A stretch of DNA of 64,000 bases from Bacteroidota bacterium (GCA_016715625.1 JADJZU010000002.1:124001-188000), one strand, 5' to 3'. Positions 17,713 through 27,084 are shown, counted from the stretch's first letter. Notes: generated from the sequence alone by a model not told the origin. Translations and numbers: made by a program.

Positions 17713-18503
17713 TTATGTTTTATAGTTCAGTTTGCCGGCTCGCATAAATAGAAACAACACGAAGCCTAATAGAATAAACGGAACGTTCAGCATTTGAGTT
17801 TTACTCACCACACCAAAAAAAATCATGCCTTCAGGCTCTTTAAAAAATTCAATTAAAAACCGTACCCCAAAAATGCCCACCAGCATAAAAACGCTGTAGA
17901 GTGCAGGTTTATTATCTCTATAAGTTCTAAACAGGTAGAGCATCACAAATTGCAAAGTCAGATAAGCTATGCTTTCGTATAAACCACCGGGTGTCTGGGT
18001 TCCAGCCCATAGGCCGGGAAAACGAATCCATAATGGCTTCCGGTTACTTTACCCACCAACTCGCTGTTTATCAAATTTCCAATTCGTATCAAGGAACAAA
18101 ATAGCGGGATAGAAATGGCTGTAACATCCATCATGAAGAGATAACTTAAATCGCGGTATCGGTGACAAAAAAGCAATAGTGCTACCAGCGCTCCAATCAT
18201 GCCTCCGTGGCTGGCCAATCCACCCTCCCAAACGGCCAATATCTTCTGTGGATGAGCCAGATAAAAATCGAGTTGATAGAAAAAAATATGTCCTATTCGT
18301 GCTCCCAGCAAGCCTCCGATGAATGCATATTGAATTGCCATCACTATGCTTTCCTCATCTTTTCCTAATTGTTTGAAAATCCAGGTGCCTATAAAGTACA
18401 CGGCCAAGAGGCCAATTCCCCAGGTAATGCCATACCATTGTATTTTCAAAAATCCAAGGTCAATTGCATCGGGATTAGGGGTCCATATTATTTCTGCAAG
18501 CAT
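17713..18503 (-). CDS. lgt: phosphatidylglycerol:prolipoprotein diacylglyceryl transferase, with one apparent frameshift
   Basis: 263 residues when repaired, with about seven membrane helices. It moves diacylglyceryl from phosphatidylglycerol to the lipobox Cys of prolipoproteins, the first step of lipoprotein maturation. The signature is RIGNLINSELVGKVTG, with GGLASHGGMIGA upstream and EPRHP then LYESIAYL. The frame breaks near 17981-17983: one A added to the AAA run joins EPRHPVV to LYES. Lgt is normally essential in Gram-negative bacteria and this window alone encodes many lipoproteins, so a real disruption is unlikely. It begins 16 bp after fmt. Confidence 0.9.
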
Positions 18504-18519
18504 ACCACGTAGGTTAATT

Positions 18520-19440
18520 TTAAAGCGGAATCAGTTTATAGCCACGAAGAAAATCTCCGATAGTCATCTTTTTTTTTCCTTCCATCTGGCATTCCAGAAC
18601 ATCTATTTGTCCATCCAGGCAGTTAAAGCGCAGGTAAGAATATCCATCGGTGTTGTAAGTTTGTTTGGAATTTGCACCCGGAATTGGTTTAGCCTTCAAA
18701 ATCTTAAAATTCTTATTGTCGAGTGTAGTAAAAGCCGCGGGGTATGGACTCAATCCTCTGATTTGATTGTAGATGTGCTGTGTGCTGTTGCTCCAGTTTA
18801 TACGGCAGTCGTCTTTAAAGATTTTAGGAGCATGGTTGATATTCGTAATGTGGTCCTGAGCTATCTGCGGATATTGCCCTGTGGCAATGGCATCTACTGT
18901 TTTTAGCAAAACGCTTGCGCCTAATTTCATTAATTCTTGGTATAGCTCACCTGCCGTTTCGTCCTGTCTGATTTTTATTTTCTCGCTAAAAATGATTTTT
19001 CCGGTGTCAATTTCATGTTGTAAAAAAAAAGTAGTTACACCGGTTTCTTTTTCACCGTTCATTATTGCTCTGTTGATGGGTGCCGCGCCTCTATATTGGG
19101 GTAACAGAGAAGCATGAAGGTTGATGGTGCCCAACGGAGGCATATTCCAAACCACTTCCGGCAACATTCTGAAGGCAACCACTATAAAAATGTCTGCTTG
19201 TAATTGGGATAGTTCAGCAAGGAACTCCGGATTTTTTAGTTTCTCAGGCTGAAGTATTTTTAAGTGATGCTTTAAGGCGCATACTTTTACTTCACTCTCA
19301 CTTAACTGCATGCCCCGTCCCGCTGGTTTGTCGGGTGCTGTAACCACCCCCACCACCTCATGAGCAGAGCTGCATAGCGTTTCCAGCATGGGGACTGCAA
19401 ACTCGGGGGTCCCCATAAATACAATTCTTAACTTACGCAT
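18520..19440 (-). CDS. fmt: methionyl-tRNA formyltransferase
   Basis: 306 residues. It formylates Met on initiator tRNA with 10-formyltetrahydrofolate. Visible features are RIVFMGTPEFAVPMLETL at the N-terminus, the catalytic NLHASLLPQYRGAAPINRAI block (Asn and His of the active site) with Asp in HEIDTGKI, and a C-terminal tRNA-binding domain with YNQIRGLSPYPAAFT. The ATG overlaps the stop of namZ by one base (TAATG), so the two are probably translationally coupled. Confidence 0.95.
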   Translation of the reverse strand: MRKLRIVFMGTPEFAVPMLETLCSSAHEVVGVVTAPDKPAGRGMQLSESEVKVCALKHHLKILQPEKLKNPEFLAELSQLQADIFIVVAFRMLPEVVWNMPPLGTINLHASLLPQYRGAAPINRAIMNGEKETGVTTFFLQHEIDTGKIIFSEKIKIRQDETAGELYQELMKLGASVLLKTVDAIATGQYPQIAQDHITNINHAPKIFKDDCRINWSNSTQHIYNQIRGLSPYPAAFTTLDNKNFKILKAKPIPGANSKQTYNTDGYSYLRFNCLDGQIDVLECQMEGKKKMTIGDFLRGYKLIPL

Positions 19441-20633
19441 TATTCAAAGTCAGGGTACAAGAGATATTTTTTGCGGAGTTTTTTATAAAGCTGCAATTCG
19501 CTTTGCCAACTCAACTTTATGTATTCTTCCGACTTACCTTCCACAATCATTTTACGAACCTTATCGGTTCCCCATAGTTTATCAAAGAAATTATTGTGCA
19601 GAAAAAACTTAGAAGTGTCGCTGAAATTTTTGAAGGCATATAGTAAATGGTTCAATTGTATACCCGGGGCACTGTATCCGGAGCGATGAAGGTCTACACC
19701 AAAACAAACTTTGTTCATGTGTGGTGGATTTTTAGCCCCTTCCATACTCTTTGGCACAAACGAAAAATTACGAACGGCAAAGTTAGGGGAGCCAAATAAC
19801 TGGAAAGGATAGTTGGTCCCACGCCCTACGCTCACATCCGTTCCTTCAAAATAACACAAGGATGGGTATAGATAAACCGCTAAATCATTGGGTAAATTAG
19901 GGGATGGTTTTACCGGTAACGAATAGCGCATCTTGTGGCTGTAATTATCACATGATATAACGGTGAGTTTACAACGCATTCCATCCTTTAGCCAGCCCTC
20001 ACCATTCACCATTTGAGCGTATTCGCCCACGGTCAACCCATGCACTACCGGTATGGCATCTACACCTACGAATGACTGGAATTTTCTCTCTAAAAGAGGC
20101 CCGTCTACATACCAACCATTCGGATTGGGCCTGTCCAATACCATTAAATCAATATTTTTCTCTGCACATGCTTCCATCAAATAATGCAGCGATGAAATAA
20201 AGGTGTAAAATCTTGCGCCTACATCTTGTATATCAAACACCAGCACCTCCACATCTTTTAAGTCTTCGTTGGATGGCTTTTTCTTATCGCCATAGAGCGA
20301 AATAACCTTTAACCCTGTTTTGGCATCCTTCCCGTCTTCTATATGTTCACCGGCATCTGCACTACCCCGAAAACCATGCTCCGGAGCAAAAATTCTTTTG
20401 ATTTTGATACCGGATGACAGTAAGGTATCTACTAGGTGAACATTACCCACTATGGAAGTTTGATTCACCAGCAAGGCAATGTTTTTTCCTTTTATTGCCG
20501 GGATATAAGCTTCCATTCTTTCTGCACCGGTTCTTAGGCTGGCTATAGGTTTCTTTTCCGCTGGCGGAGTTTGCTGCGCTTCACAGCTCAATAAACCCAG
20601 TAACAAGACGACAACTGAAACTTGTATTTTCAT
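19440..20633 (-). CDS. namZ: DUF1343 lipoprotein, exo-beta-N-acetylmuramidase (NamZ family)
   Basis: 397 residues from the ATG at 20633, chosen over an ATG 219 bp upstream because the signal peptide starts there and because the longer form would run through the terminator into rplS. The lipobox is LLGLLSC. DUF1343 includes NamZ (GH171), which removes N-acetylmuramate from the non-reducing end of peptidoglycan fragments during cell-wall recycling. Conserved blocks are LLVNQTS, APEHGFRG, VLVFDIQDVGARFYTF, DRPNPNG, and PSPNLPNDLAVYLYPSLCYFEGT. Probable site is the periplasmic face of a membrane. Confidence 0.88.
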   Translation of the reverse strand: MKIQVSVVVLLLGLLSCEAQQTPPAEKKPIASLRTGAERMEAYIPAIKGKNIALLVNQTSIVGNVHLVDTLLSSGIKIKRIFAPEHGFRGSADAGEHIEDGKDAKTGLKVISLYGDKKKPSNEDLKDVEVLVFDIQDVGARFYTFISSLHYLMEACAEKNIDLMVLDRPNPNGWYVDGPLLERKFQSFVGVDAIPVVHGLTVGEYAQMVNGEGWLKDGMRCKLTVISCDNYSHKMRYSLPVKPSPNLPNDLAVYLYPSLCYFEGTDVSVGRGTNYPFQLFGSPNFAVRNFSFVPKSMEGAKNPPHMNKVCFGVDLHRSGYSAPGIQLNHLLYAFKNFSDTSKFFLHNNFFDKLWGTDKVRKMIVEGKSEEYIKLSWQSELQLYKKLRKKYLLYPDFE

Positions 20634-20693
20634 ATAGCAATGTTGAAGGCAAGTATAATGCCTAAGTGGAGAAAAGTGATACTCGTCAACTAC

Positions 20694-20731
20694 AAAAGAA
20701 AAACGCCCCGAAATCGGAGCGTTTTTCTTTT
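20694..20731. terminator. bidirectional intrinsic terminator downstream of rplS
   Basis: A 13-bp perfect outer stem (AAAAGAAAAACGC / GCGTTTTTCTTTT), one mismatch, a 3-bp inner stem and an AAAT loop. It ends the minus-strand rplS transcript 18 bp after its stop. Confidence 0.9.
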
Positions 20732-20748
20732 GTATAGTGTCAAACAGA

Positions 20749-21120
20749 TTACTCTGCAGCAGTAAGGTCAGCTTGTCTTTTCTCTTGAATACGAGAAGCC
20801 TTGCCTTTACGATTTCTTTGATAGAACAATTTAGCTCTGCGAACACGGCCAATTTTGTTCACTTCAATTTCGTCTACGAAAGGGGAGAAAAGAGGAAATA
20901 CTCTCTCTACGCCCACACCGTTAGAAATTTTACGAACGGTGAATGTTTTGGTAGTGCCAGAACCGCGCAACTGAATTACATCGCCACGGAATTCCTGAAT
21001 ACGCTCTTTATTACCTTCTGTAATTTTATAGGAAACTGTGATGTTATCACCGGGACCGAAATCAGGGTGTTTAGATTTATCAAACAGCGTCTCTTCTACT
21101 AATTTAACTTTTGGATTCAT
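20749..21120 (-). CDS. rplS: 50S ribosomal protein L19
   Basis: 123 residues. L19 sits at the 30S-50S interface. Recognised by FGPGDNITVSYKITEGNKERIQ, FRGDVIQLRGSG, TFTVRKISNGVGVERVFPLFSP and the basic C-terminus VRRAKLFYQRNRKGKASRIQEK. In many bacteria it follows trmD, but here trmD is 6 kb away and rplS instead follows infC by 74 bp. Confidence 0.97.
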   Translation of the reverse strand: MNPKVKLVEETLFDKSKHPDFGPGDNITVSYKITEGNKERIQEFRGDVIQLRGSGTTKTFTVRKISNGVGVERVFPLFSPFVDEIEVNKIGRVRRAKLFYQRNRKGKASRIQEKRQADLTAAE

Positions 21121-21194
21121 CTTAATTGATTTTTAAGGACGGCAAATGTAAAAACATTTATGAAACACAAAAGCCGAAGTTCAGGAAGCCGTAA

Positions 21195-21764
21195 TTATTT
21201 CTTTTTTGATTTTGGAGCCAAGGTCATAAACATCCTTTTGCCTTCCAGAGTAGGCAACTGTTCTACCGTGCCAAAATCTTTAAGTCTTTCAGCAAACTGC
21301 AATAACAGAAGTTCTCCTCTCTCTTTAAAAACGATGGCTCTACCGCGAAACATAACATAGGTGCGCACCTTGTTGCCATCCTGAAGGAAAGCCTCGGCAT
21401 GTTTAGCCTTAAATTCCACGTCATGCTCATCTGTATTGGGCGTAAAGCGGATTTCTTTTACTTCCACTTTTTTGGAGTGAGCTTTTATCTCCTTTTCCTT
21501 CTTTTTCTTTTCGTACAGAAACTTGTTGTAGTCTATGATACGGCAAACAGGTGGAACTGCATTTGGTGAAATTTCAACCAAATCAATTCCTTTTTCCAAA
21601 GCGATGTCTAATGCCTGACGTAAAGAATATACGCCTGGTTCAATGTTTTCGCCTACTAATCGCACTTCGGGGTGGCGTATACGTTCGTTGATGTTATGTT
21701 CTAATTCTTTTTTGAAGGGAGGGCGTTGGCCGCGGGGAACAAAGGGGCGTTTAATTGGATTCAA
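21195..21764 (-). CDS. infC: translation initiation factor IF-3 (non-ATG start)
   Basis: About 189 residues. IF-3 prevents premature subunit joining and checks the initiator tRNA. The N domain begins at INERIRHPEVRLVG and contains PPVCRIIDYNKFLYE; a Lys/Glu-rich linker (EKKKKEKEIKAHSKK) leads to the C domain (VKEIRFTPNTDEHDVEFK, YVMFRGRAIVFKERG). No ATG precedes the N domain. The frame can start at TTG (21764) or at the ATT three codons later (21755), which is followed by AAA. ATT is the classic infC start used in IF-3 autoregulation, so it is a real candidate. No rpmI-rplT follows. Confidence 0.92.
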   Translation of the reverse strand: MNPIKRPFVPRGQRPPFKKELEHNINERIRHPEVRLVGENIEPGVYSLRQALDIALEKGIDLVEISPNAVPPVCRIIDYNKFLYEKKKKEKEIKAHSKKVEVKEIRFTPNTDEHDVEFKAKHAEAFLQDGNKVRTYVMFRGRAIVFKERGELLLLQFAERLKDFGTVEQLPTLEGKRMFMTLAPKSKKK

Positions 21765-21844
21765 ATGAAATGTTTTTTGTTATCGATTTAGCCGCGAAAA
21801 TAACAAACGGTTTGTCTGTGTCAAAAAAGAAAAGGCAGAACCAA

Positions 21845-22777
21845 CTATTTGTTAATGATGTAAGTGTCCCATGGAACAGAAGAGCCGATGGTGTAGTATT
21901 CAATAAGCGCTTGGGTAGCGGTGGCTTTTACTTTAAGTGCACCCCAGTGCTGGTTATCACACTTCAATGAAAACCGATTTGTATCCAACGAATTAGCATC
22001 GCAACTGTAAAGATGGTCATTACCACCATTGCCGCTTACAATGTAGACCGGACCATTGGGTGTGGCTTGGTCGTTTACCCGAAGATAAAAGTGCTCATGT
22101 CCGTTCAGCACCGCATTCACTCCCCAGTCATGAAACGGCCATCGCATGGCTGTAGCGCTGCCATGGTTTCCAGTGCTGTATGGCGGGTGATGGAATATCA
22201 CAAATTTAAAAGGCAGCTTACTTTCCTGTGCAGCCTTTTTGAGCCATTTTGCCTCATCGCTTTCCGCACCCATCAAGGCGCTTTTACCGGTATTGAGACT
22301 GAAAAAGTGAATAGGCCCCCAGGTAAAATCATAATTGCGCTCATCGCCCGGTAGTGTAAAGTAATCCAGATAGGGCTGTAGGGCAGGTATGGAATAATTG
22401 TCGTGATTACCTGGGCAAGGGAAAAAGCGATTCACTTTATCTTGTGCGGCTTTACCATTGCAGCGCAACAATTCCGGTGCATCCGGATTGTAAATGAAAT
22501 CGCAGTAGTGTTTTCCAATGTTGTTGTAAATAGTGGAAGCACTGCCAAGAGGATAATTATTGTCTCCGGTAGTAATAATAAACTCCGGGTTCCATGATTT
22601 AATCATACGCGCCACCGAATCCTCTTGTGGGCTGTTATCGCCAAAATCGCCTACCACCGCAAACATCACAGTATCTTGTATCACGTTGACTGCATATTTA
22701 TTTAATGCAGAGTCTACCGGTAGTTTGGCACAAGAGGCTGTGGCAATAAGCAGCAGAATGGGGATATACTTTTTCAT
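21845..22777 (-). CDS. lipoprotein of the calcineurin-like metallophosphoesterase family
   Basis: 310 residues. The signal peptide ends in LLLIATASC, a lipobox. All five metal-binding blocks are present: VVGDFGDN, TTGDNNYPLG, GNHDNYS, FHHPPYSTG and NGHEHFYLR. The order and spacing resemble purple-acid-phosphatase-like secreted phosphatases, and the probable role is extracytoplasmic phosphate-ester hydrolysis. It lies between thrS and infC on the same strand (9 bp after thrS), a position where no such gene is expected in the usual thrS-infC order. Confidence 0.88.
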   Translation of the reverse strand: MKKYIPILLLIATASCAKLPVDSALNKYAVNVIQDTVMFAVVGDFGDNSPQEDSVARMIKSWNPEFIITTGDNNYPLGSASTIYNNIGKHYCDFIYNPDAPELLRCNGKAAQDKVNRFFPCPGNHDNYSIPALQPYLDYFTLPGDERNYDFTWGPIHFFSLNTGKSALMGAESDEAKWLKKAAQESKLPFKFVIFHHPPYSTGNHGSATAMRWPFHDWGVNAVLNGHEHFYLRVNDQATPNGPVYIVSGNGGNDHLYSCDANSLDTNRFSLKCDNQHWGALKVKATATQALIEYYTIGSSVPWDTYIINK

Positions 22778-22786
22778 AGCTATAGA

Positions 22787-24717
22787 TTACTTATACTCAG
22801 AAATTTCGCTTAAAACCTGCTCTAAAAACGCATCGACTGTTTTTACGCCTTGATCGCCATGTCCTTGCTTGCGCACTGCCACGGAATCCACTTGCATTTC
22901 TTTTTCTCCAATTACCAGCATGTAAGGCACTTTTCGAACCTCAGTGTCGCGAATTTTTCGTCCTATTTTTTCTGAACGGTCATCCAGTGTTACTTCTATT
23001 CCTTCTTTCTTTAATCGGGATTGAACCGATTTGGCAAACTCAATGTACTTATCGCTAATCGGTAAAATGGCCACTTGTTCCGGTGCCAGCCAGAATGGGA
23101 ATTTACCTGCATAGTGTTCCAGCAAAAATCCGATAAATCGCTCATGGGTTGATAGTGGAGCACGGTGGATAATAATGGGACGCTCTTTTTCGTTGTGTTG
23201 GTTGGTGAAATTCAAATCAAATCTTTCGGCCTGAGCAAAATCAACCTGGTTGGTAGCAAGCGTAAACTCCTTTCCAATAGTACTCCAGATTTGGATGTCA
23301 ATTTTGGGACCGTAGAAAGCAGCCTCATCGGCTACTTCTTTGTAAGGCAATCCCGATTTGATAAGCACTTTGCGCACCATTTCTTCCGTCTCTTGCCACA
23401 GTTCCGGATTGTTGATGTATTTTTGCCCCAGTTTAGAGGGTTCGTGTTTACTGAACCGCATCACATATTTATCGATGCCAAAAATCTTGAAATATTTAAC
23501 GTAGAGCTCATTTACTTTCATAAACTCTTCTTCAAACTGATCTTTGGTGCAATAGATGTGTGCGTCATTCATTTGCAAAGAGCGCACACGCATGAGCCCA
23601 AACAGCTCTCCGCTTTGCTCGTAACGATAGCAAGTGCCATATTCTGCCAATCTCAGCGGCATGTCGCGGTAGCTTTTGGGCGTGGCCGCAAATATTTTGT
23701 GGTGATGAGGGCAGTTCATCGCTTTTAGATAATACTTGTGCCCATCCAGTTCCATAGGGGAAACATGCTATCTGCGTAATAGGGGAGGTGCCCGCTACGC
23801 AGATACATACTTTCTTTAGCAATGTGCGGAGTTTTCACTCGCACGTATCCCTGTTCGTTCTCCTGTTTCTTGGCTAGATTTTCCAGCTTTTCAATCAATG
23901 CCGCACCCTTAGGAAGCCACAAAGGCAGCCCGGGACCCACATCATCATCAAAAGCAAAAATCTCAAGCTCTTTTCCCAGCAAGCGGTGGTCGCGCAGTTT
24001 GGCTTCCTCCATCATTTTATTGAATTCATCAAGCTGCTGTTGCTTGGGGAAAGTGATACCGTAAATTCGAGTAAGCTGTTTGTTCTTTTCATCGCCTTTC
24101 CAGTAAGCACCGGCCAGGTTAGTTAGCTTTATAGCTTTAATTAACCCGGTAGATGGAATGTGCGGTCCGCGACAGAGGTCGGTGAATTTACCTTGCGTAT
24201 AAAAAGTAATTTCTCCGTCTTGCAAATTGGAAAGCAGGTCAAGTTTGTATTCATCGCCTTTCTCCGTAAAATAGGCTACGGCCTCTTGCTTAGGTTTCTC
24301 ACTTCGAATGTATTTGTTGTCCTGCGCAGCCAATTCTTTCATTTTCTCCTCCACTTTTACCAAATCTTCGGAGGTGAATTTTGCATCGCCCAGGTCCACA
24401 TCATAGTAGAATCCGTTTTCTACCGGTGGGCCCACCCAAAATTTTACGCCAGGATAGTAGAACTCAAGCGCTTCGGCCATCAGGTGTGCGCTGCTGTGCC
24501 AGAAAGTGCTTTTTCCGCCTTCATCATCGAATTTCAGCAATTTGACAGATGAGCCCTTCATAATAGGGCGAGTTAAGTCCCAGATTTCGCCATTTACCTC
24601 TGCACTCACTACGGCTTTGGCAAGTCCGGTACTTATGCTTAGAGCTACATCCAGCGCACTGGCTCCTTGGTTATATTCCCTCACAGAGCCATCGGGAAGT
24701 GTTATTTTAATCATCAT
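22787..24717 (-). CDS. thrS: threonyl-tRNA synthetase, with one apparent frameshift
   Basis: 643 residues when repaired, the normal length. Layout: N-terminal TGS domain (IKITLPDGSVREYNQGASALDVA), editing domain with HSSAHLMAEAL and DLCRGPHIPSTG, class II catalytic core (NCPHHHKIFAA, FGLMRVRSLQMNDAHIYC, REnding in RAPLSTHERFIGFLLEH), and the anticodon-binding domain from about 545. The frame breaks at the GGGG run 23757-23760: one more G joins YADSMFPP to MELDGHKYYLKAMNCPHH. As thrS is essential and both halves are perfectly conserved, this is almost certainly a sequence error. Confidence 0.95.
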
Positions 24718-24774
24718 AATTTTTGATCGGTTAATCGGTTAGTTCGCAACCTCTTGATGTAGCATTGCGAGTGG

Positions 24775-24782
24775 CGAATATA
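24775..24782 (-). promoter_or_regulatory. candidate -7 promoter element for thrS
   Basis: Minus strand TATATTCG followed by CCAC, the same 12 bases as before bioB, about 58 bp upstream of the thrS ATG. No clear -33 TTG at the usual spacing. The 5' leader is too short for a T-box, and none is expected in this phylum. Confidence 0.35.
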
Positions 24783-24810
24783 GAAACGCAGCGAACTTAT
24801 AAACGGTGAT

Positions 24811-25887
24811 TTATGGAGTGCCGGTCTGGAGGCCTTTCAAATGTTCTTTGGCACGTGTAAAGTCGGGATCTATGTTCAGGCAGTTTTCATAAAGCATTGT
24901 AGCCTCTTTCTTTTTCCCTAAATCTTCTGCGCACAAGCCTTTACTGAAATAAGCTCCGGCATAGGTGGGTGCTACTTTGATGGCTTTGTCATAAAAGATG
25001 TATGCCTGCTCCACGGAATCTAACTGATAATAGCAAAATCCAATGCCCATATAAGCCTCCACATTTCGGTAGTTGAGTTCAATAACCTGCTTAAATGCAG
25101 CAATAGCATCCGAAAAACTTTGAACCGCAGCAGCTGTTTTTTTTGATTCGTAAAGTTGAAGCCCTGTTTCTTTCAGCACATTTGCTTTGGCATACAGGGC
25201 ATCTTCGGGCTTATCACTCACCTTGATAGCATTATCAAAATATTTTTGTGCGTTTTTATCATTGCGCTGTTGCAGTAAAAGTCCAATCTGCACGTAGGCA
25301 TTGTAGTATTTTGGGTTTAGCTCGGTAGCTGTTTGGAAATTGGAAATCGCCTTTAGCGTGTCTCCTGCTTCTTTAAAAACTGTGCCTTTAAAGAAATAGA
25401 TGTCTGCATTTTGAGGGTCTTTTTCAATAGCTGCGTTCAGAAAATTAAGGGCTATGGCATAATTGCCTTTGATGGTAGTGTCAATATATGCCAACTCAGC
25501 AGCCTTTACGTAGAAAGAGGTGTTCATAGAATCGGTGGTTATGGCTTTTTGCATGAGCGCAATGCCTCGTTGTGGCTCTCCTGTTTTTTTAAAGAGTTCT
25601 GCGGTATATAAATAGAATTCTGGTTTCAGCGAATCAAGTGTAAGCGCAATAAACATATCGGTGCTGGCGCTTTTGAGGTCGTTGTTGGCATCGTATAGCT
25701 GAGCTCTTTTAAAATACAAGAGCGGATTTAGTGAGTCTGCGGCAATTTCGGCACTAATTTTATCGAGTTCAGGTATAGCTAATGAATCAGTATTAATCAT
25801 TTCTGTTTTACCCGTATTGCACTGTTTGCAAGAGGGGGACAGGAGTAGAGAAAATGATAAAAAGAGGAGAATTGTCGCCTTATTCAT
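24811..25887 (-). CDS. TPR-repeat lipoprotein
   Basis: 358 residues from the ATG at 25887, chosen because the signal peptide MNKATILLFLSFSLLLSPSC begins there and ends in a lipobox. Behind it are about eight tetratricopeptide repeats (for example NPLLYFKRAQLYDANND, PKYYNAYVQIGLLLQQR, YAGAYFSKGLCAEDLGKK), which form a helical protein-binding scaffold. The partner is unknown. It is divergent from rpsP, and the two share a promoter region. Confidence 0.85.
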   Translation of the reverse strand: MNKATILLFLSFSLLLSPSCKQCNTGKTEMINTDSLAIPELDKISAEIAADSLNPLLYFKRAQLYDANNDLKSASTDMFIALTLDSLKPEFYLYTAELFKKTGEPQRGIALMQKAITTDSMNTSFYVKAAELAYIDTTIKGNYAIALNFLNAAIEKDPQNADIYFFKGTVFKEAGDTLKAISNFQTATELNPKYYNAYVQIGLLLQQRNDKNAQKYFDNAIKVSDKPEDALYAKANVLKETGLQLYESKKTAAAVQSFSDAIAAFKQVIELNYRNVEAYMGIGFCYYQLDSVEQAYIFYDKAIKVAPTYAGAYFSKGLCAEDLGKKKEATMLYENCLNIDPDFTRAKEHLKGLQTGTP

Positions 25888-25907
25888 GGATGCAAATAAA
25901 ATTTTCA

Positions 25908-25938
25908 TTTGCAAAACCGCGAAATCATTTCATATTTG
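25908..25938 (+). promoter_or_regulatory. promoter of rpsP-rimM-trmD (TTTG-N19-CATATTTG)
   Basis: TTTG at 25908-25911, a 19-bp spacer and CATATTTG at 25931-25938, one base from TAnnTTTG, 62 bp before the rpsP ATG. The -33 region overlaps an inverted repeat (TGCAAAT 25891-25897, ATTTGCA 25907-25913). Confidence 0.65.
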
Positions 25939-26000
25939 CAGCCCTTTTTGAAAAAGGGATAAACAAATTAAGTAAACCAACCCTAAAAATCTTTTTAGAC

Positions 26001-26543
26001 ATGGCAGTAAAAATCAGACTTCAGAGACACGGTAGAGGCAAGCGCCCTTTTTATCACATTGTAGCAGCAGACAGCCGCGCACCTCGTGATGGTAACTATA
26101 TTGAGCGCTTAGGCGATTACAACCCACTTACCAAACCGGCTACTATTAACATTAATGTAGACAAGGCGGTGGATTGGTTAGTTAAAGGAGCTGAGGCCAC
26201 CGATACAGTAAATGCAATCCTGAAATACAAAGGAGTATTGTTCAAAAAACATCTATTGCGCGGTGTTTCCAAAGGTTTGTTTACTGCAGAGGTAGCCGAA
26301 CAGAAATATCAGCAGTGGGTAGATGAGCACAAAAATAAAGTGCTGGATCATGCGAAAAAGCACCACAAAGACAAGAACGAAATTGCTGCTAAACTGCTAG
26401 AACAAGAGCAGAAAAAAGCGGCAGACCGCGATGCTAAACGTGCTGCTGCACTAGCGGCCAAGAACGAAGTAGTGGCAGAAGAAGCAGCTCCTACTGAAGC
26501 AGAAGCCCCTGCTGCAGAGAATACTGAAGCTCCGGCAGAATAG
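26001..26543 (+). CDS. rpsP: 30S ribosomal protein S16
   Basis: 180 residues from the ATG at 26001, which gives the canonical start MAVKIRLQRHGRGKRPFYHIV. The core domain (1-80) includes RAPRDGNYIERLGDYNP and AVDWLVKGAEATDTVNAIL. A C-terminal extension of about 80 residues, Lys-rich then Ala/Glu-rich (AEEAAPTEAEAPAAENTE), is typical of S16 in Bacteroidota and absent from short forms such as that of E. coli. First gene of rpsP-rimM-trmD. Confidence 0.96.
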   Translation: MAVKIRLQRHGRGKRPFYHIVAADSRAPRDGNYIERLGDYNPLTKPATININVDKAVDWLVKGAEATDTVNAILKYKGVLFKKHLLRGVSKGLFTAEVAEQKYQQWVDEHKNKVLDHAKKHHKDKNEIAAKLLEQEQKKAADRDAKRAAALAAKNEVVAEEAAPTEAEAPAAENTEAPAE

Positions 26544-26552
26544 TAAAGTCAT

Positions 26553-27071
26553 ATGGCTGACAATTTTATTTCAGTCGCAAAACTCAGAAAGCCTCACAAA
26601 ATAAGTGGGGCTTTTCGTTTTCAGCTACTCCGGGAACTTAAAAATCCCAAAAAATTACCAGGACATTTTATGATAGAGGTCAAGGGTCAACACCTGCCTT
26701 TTTTTGTAAAATCTACAGAGATTCTGGGAATAGATGAAGGAATTATCCAGTTTGAGGAAATCACCACACCGGAACAGGCAAAAACCTATAATGGCAAAGA
26801 GCTGATGTTGGAAAGCAAGATAGTGGCACAGTATTTTAAAAAGGATTCTGCTGATTTTGATTTCCTGATAGGGTTTGAACTACGGAATGCCTTAAATGAA
26901 AAAGTGGGGGTTATAAATGAAATTGTGGAGAATACCATGCAGGTGTTTGTTGCTGTAAAAACAAATGCCGGAGAGCCTTTAATCCCTTTGGTAGACGATT
27001 GGATATTAGAGGTTAATAAAAAGGGAAAATATATAACGATGGATTTTCCTGCGGAGTTGCTTGATTTTTAA
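26553..27071 (+). CDS. rimM: 16S rRNA processing protein RimM
   Basis: 172 residues, 9 bp after rpsP. RimM binds S19 in the 30S head and assists late maturation of 16S rRNA. The N-terminal beta-barrel carries VAKLRKPHKISGAFRF and the C-terminal PRC-barrel carries DFLIGFELRNALNEKVGVINEIVE and PLVDDWILEVNKKGKYITMDFPAELL. The usual GxxGEV motif near the N-terminus is degenerate (KPHKISGAFRF), as seen in other Bacteroidota. Confidence 0.9.
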   Translation: MADNFISVAKLRKPHKISGAFRFQLLRELKNPKKLPGHFMIEVKGQHLPFFVKSTEILGIDEGIIQFEEITTPEQAKTYNGKELMLESKIVAQYFKKDSADFDFLIGFELRNALNEKVGVINEIVENTMQVFVAVKTNAGEPLIPLVDDWILEVNKKGKYITMDFPAELLDF

Positions 27072-27084
27072 ACCGGACGAACAA

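Noticed and set aside
23165..23728. 187-codon frame antisense to thrS
   Set aside because: No domain recognised; it lies entirely within the conserved catalytic core of thrS.
23757..23760. Programmed ribosomal frameshift in thrS (and the five similar genes)
   Set aside because: The sites share no slippery heptamer or downstream structure, the genes are unrelated, and the shift would have to be near-complete for essential products. Homopolymer error is simpler.
24718..24810. T-box or other riboswitch leader upstream of thrS
   Set aside because: The gap is about 90 bp and I see no specifier loop, T-box consensus or terminator/antiterminator pair.
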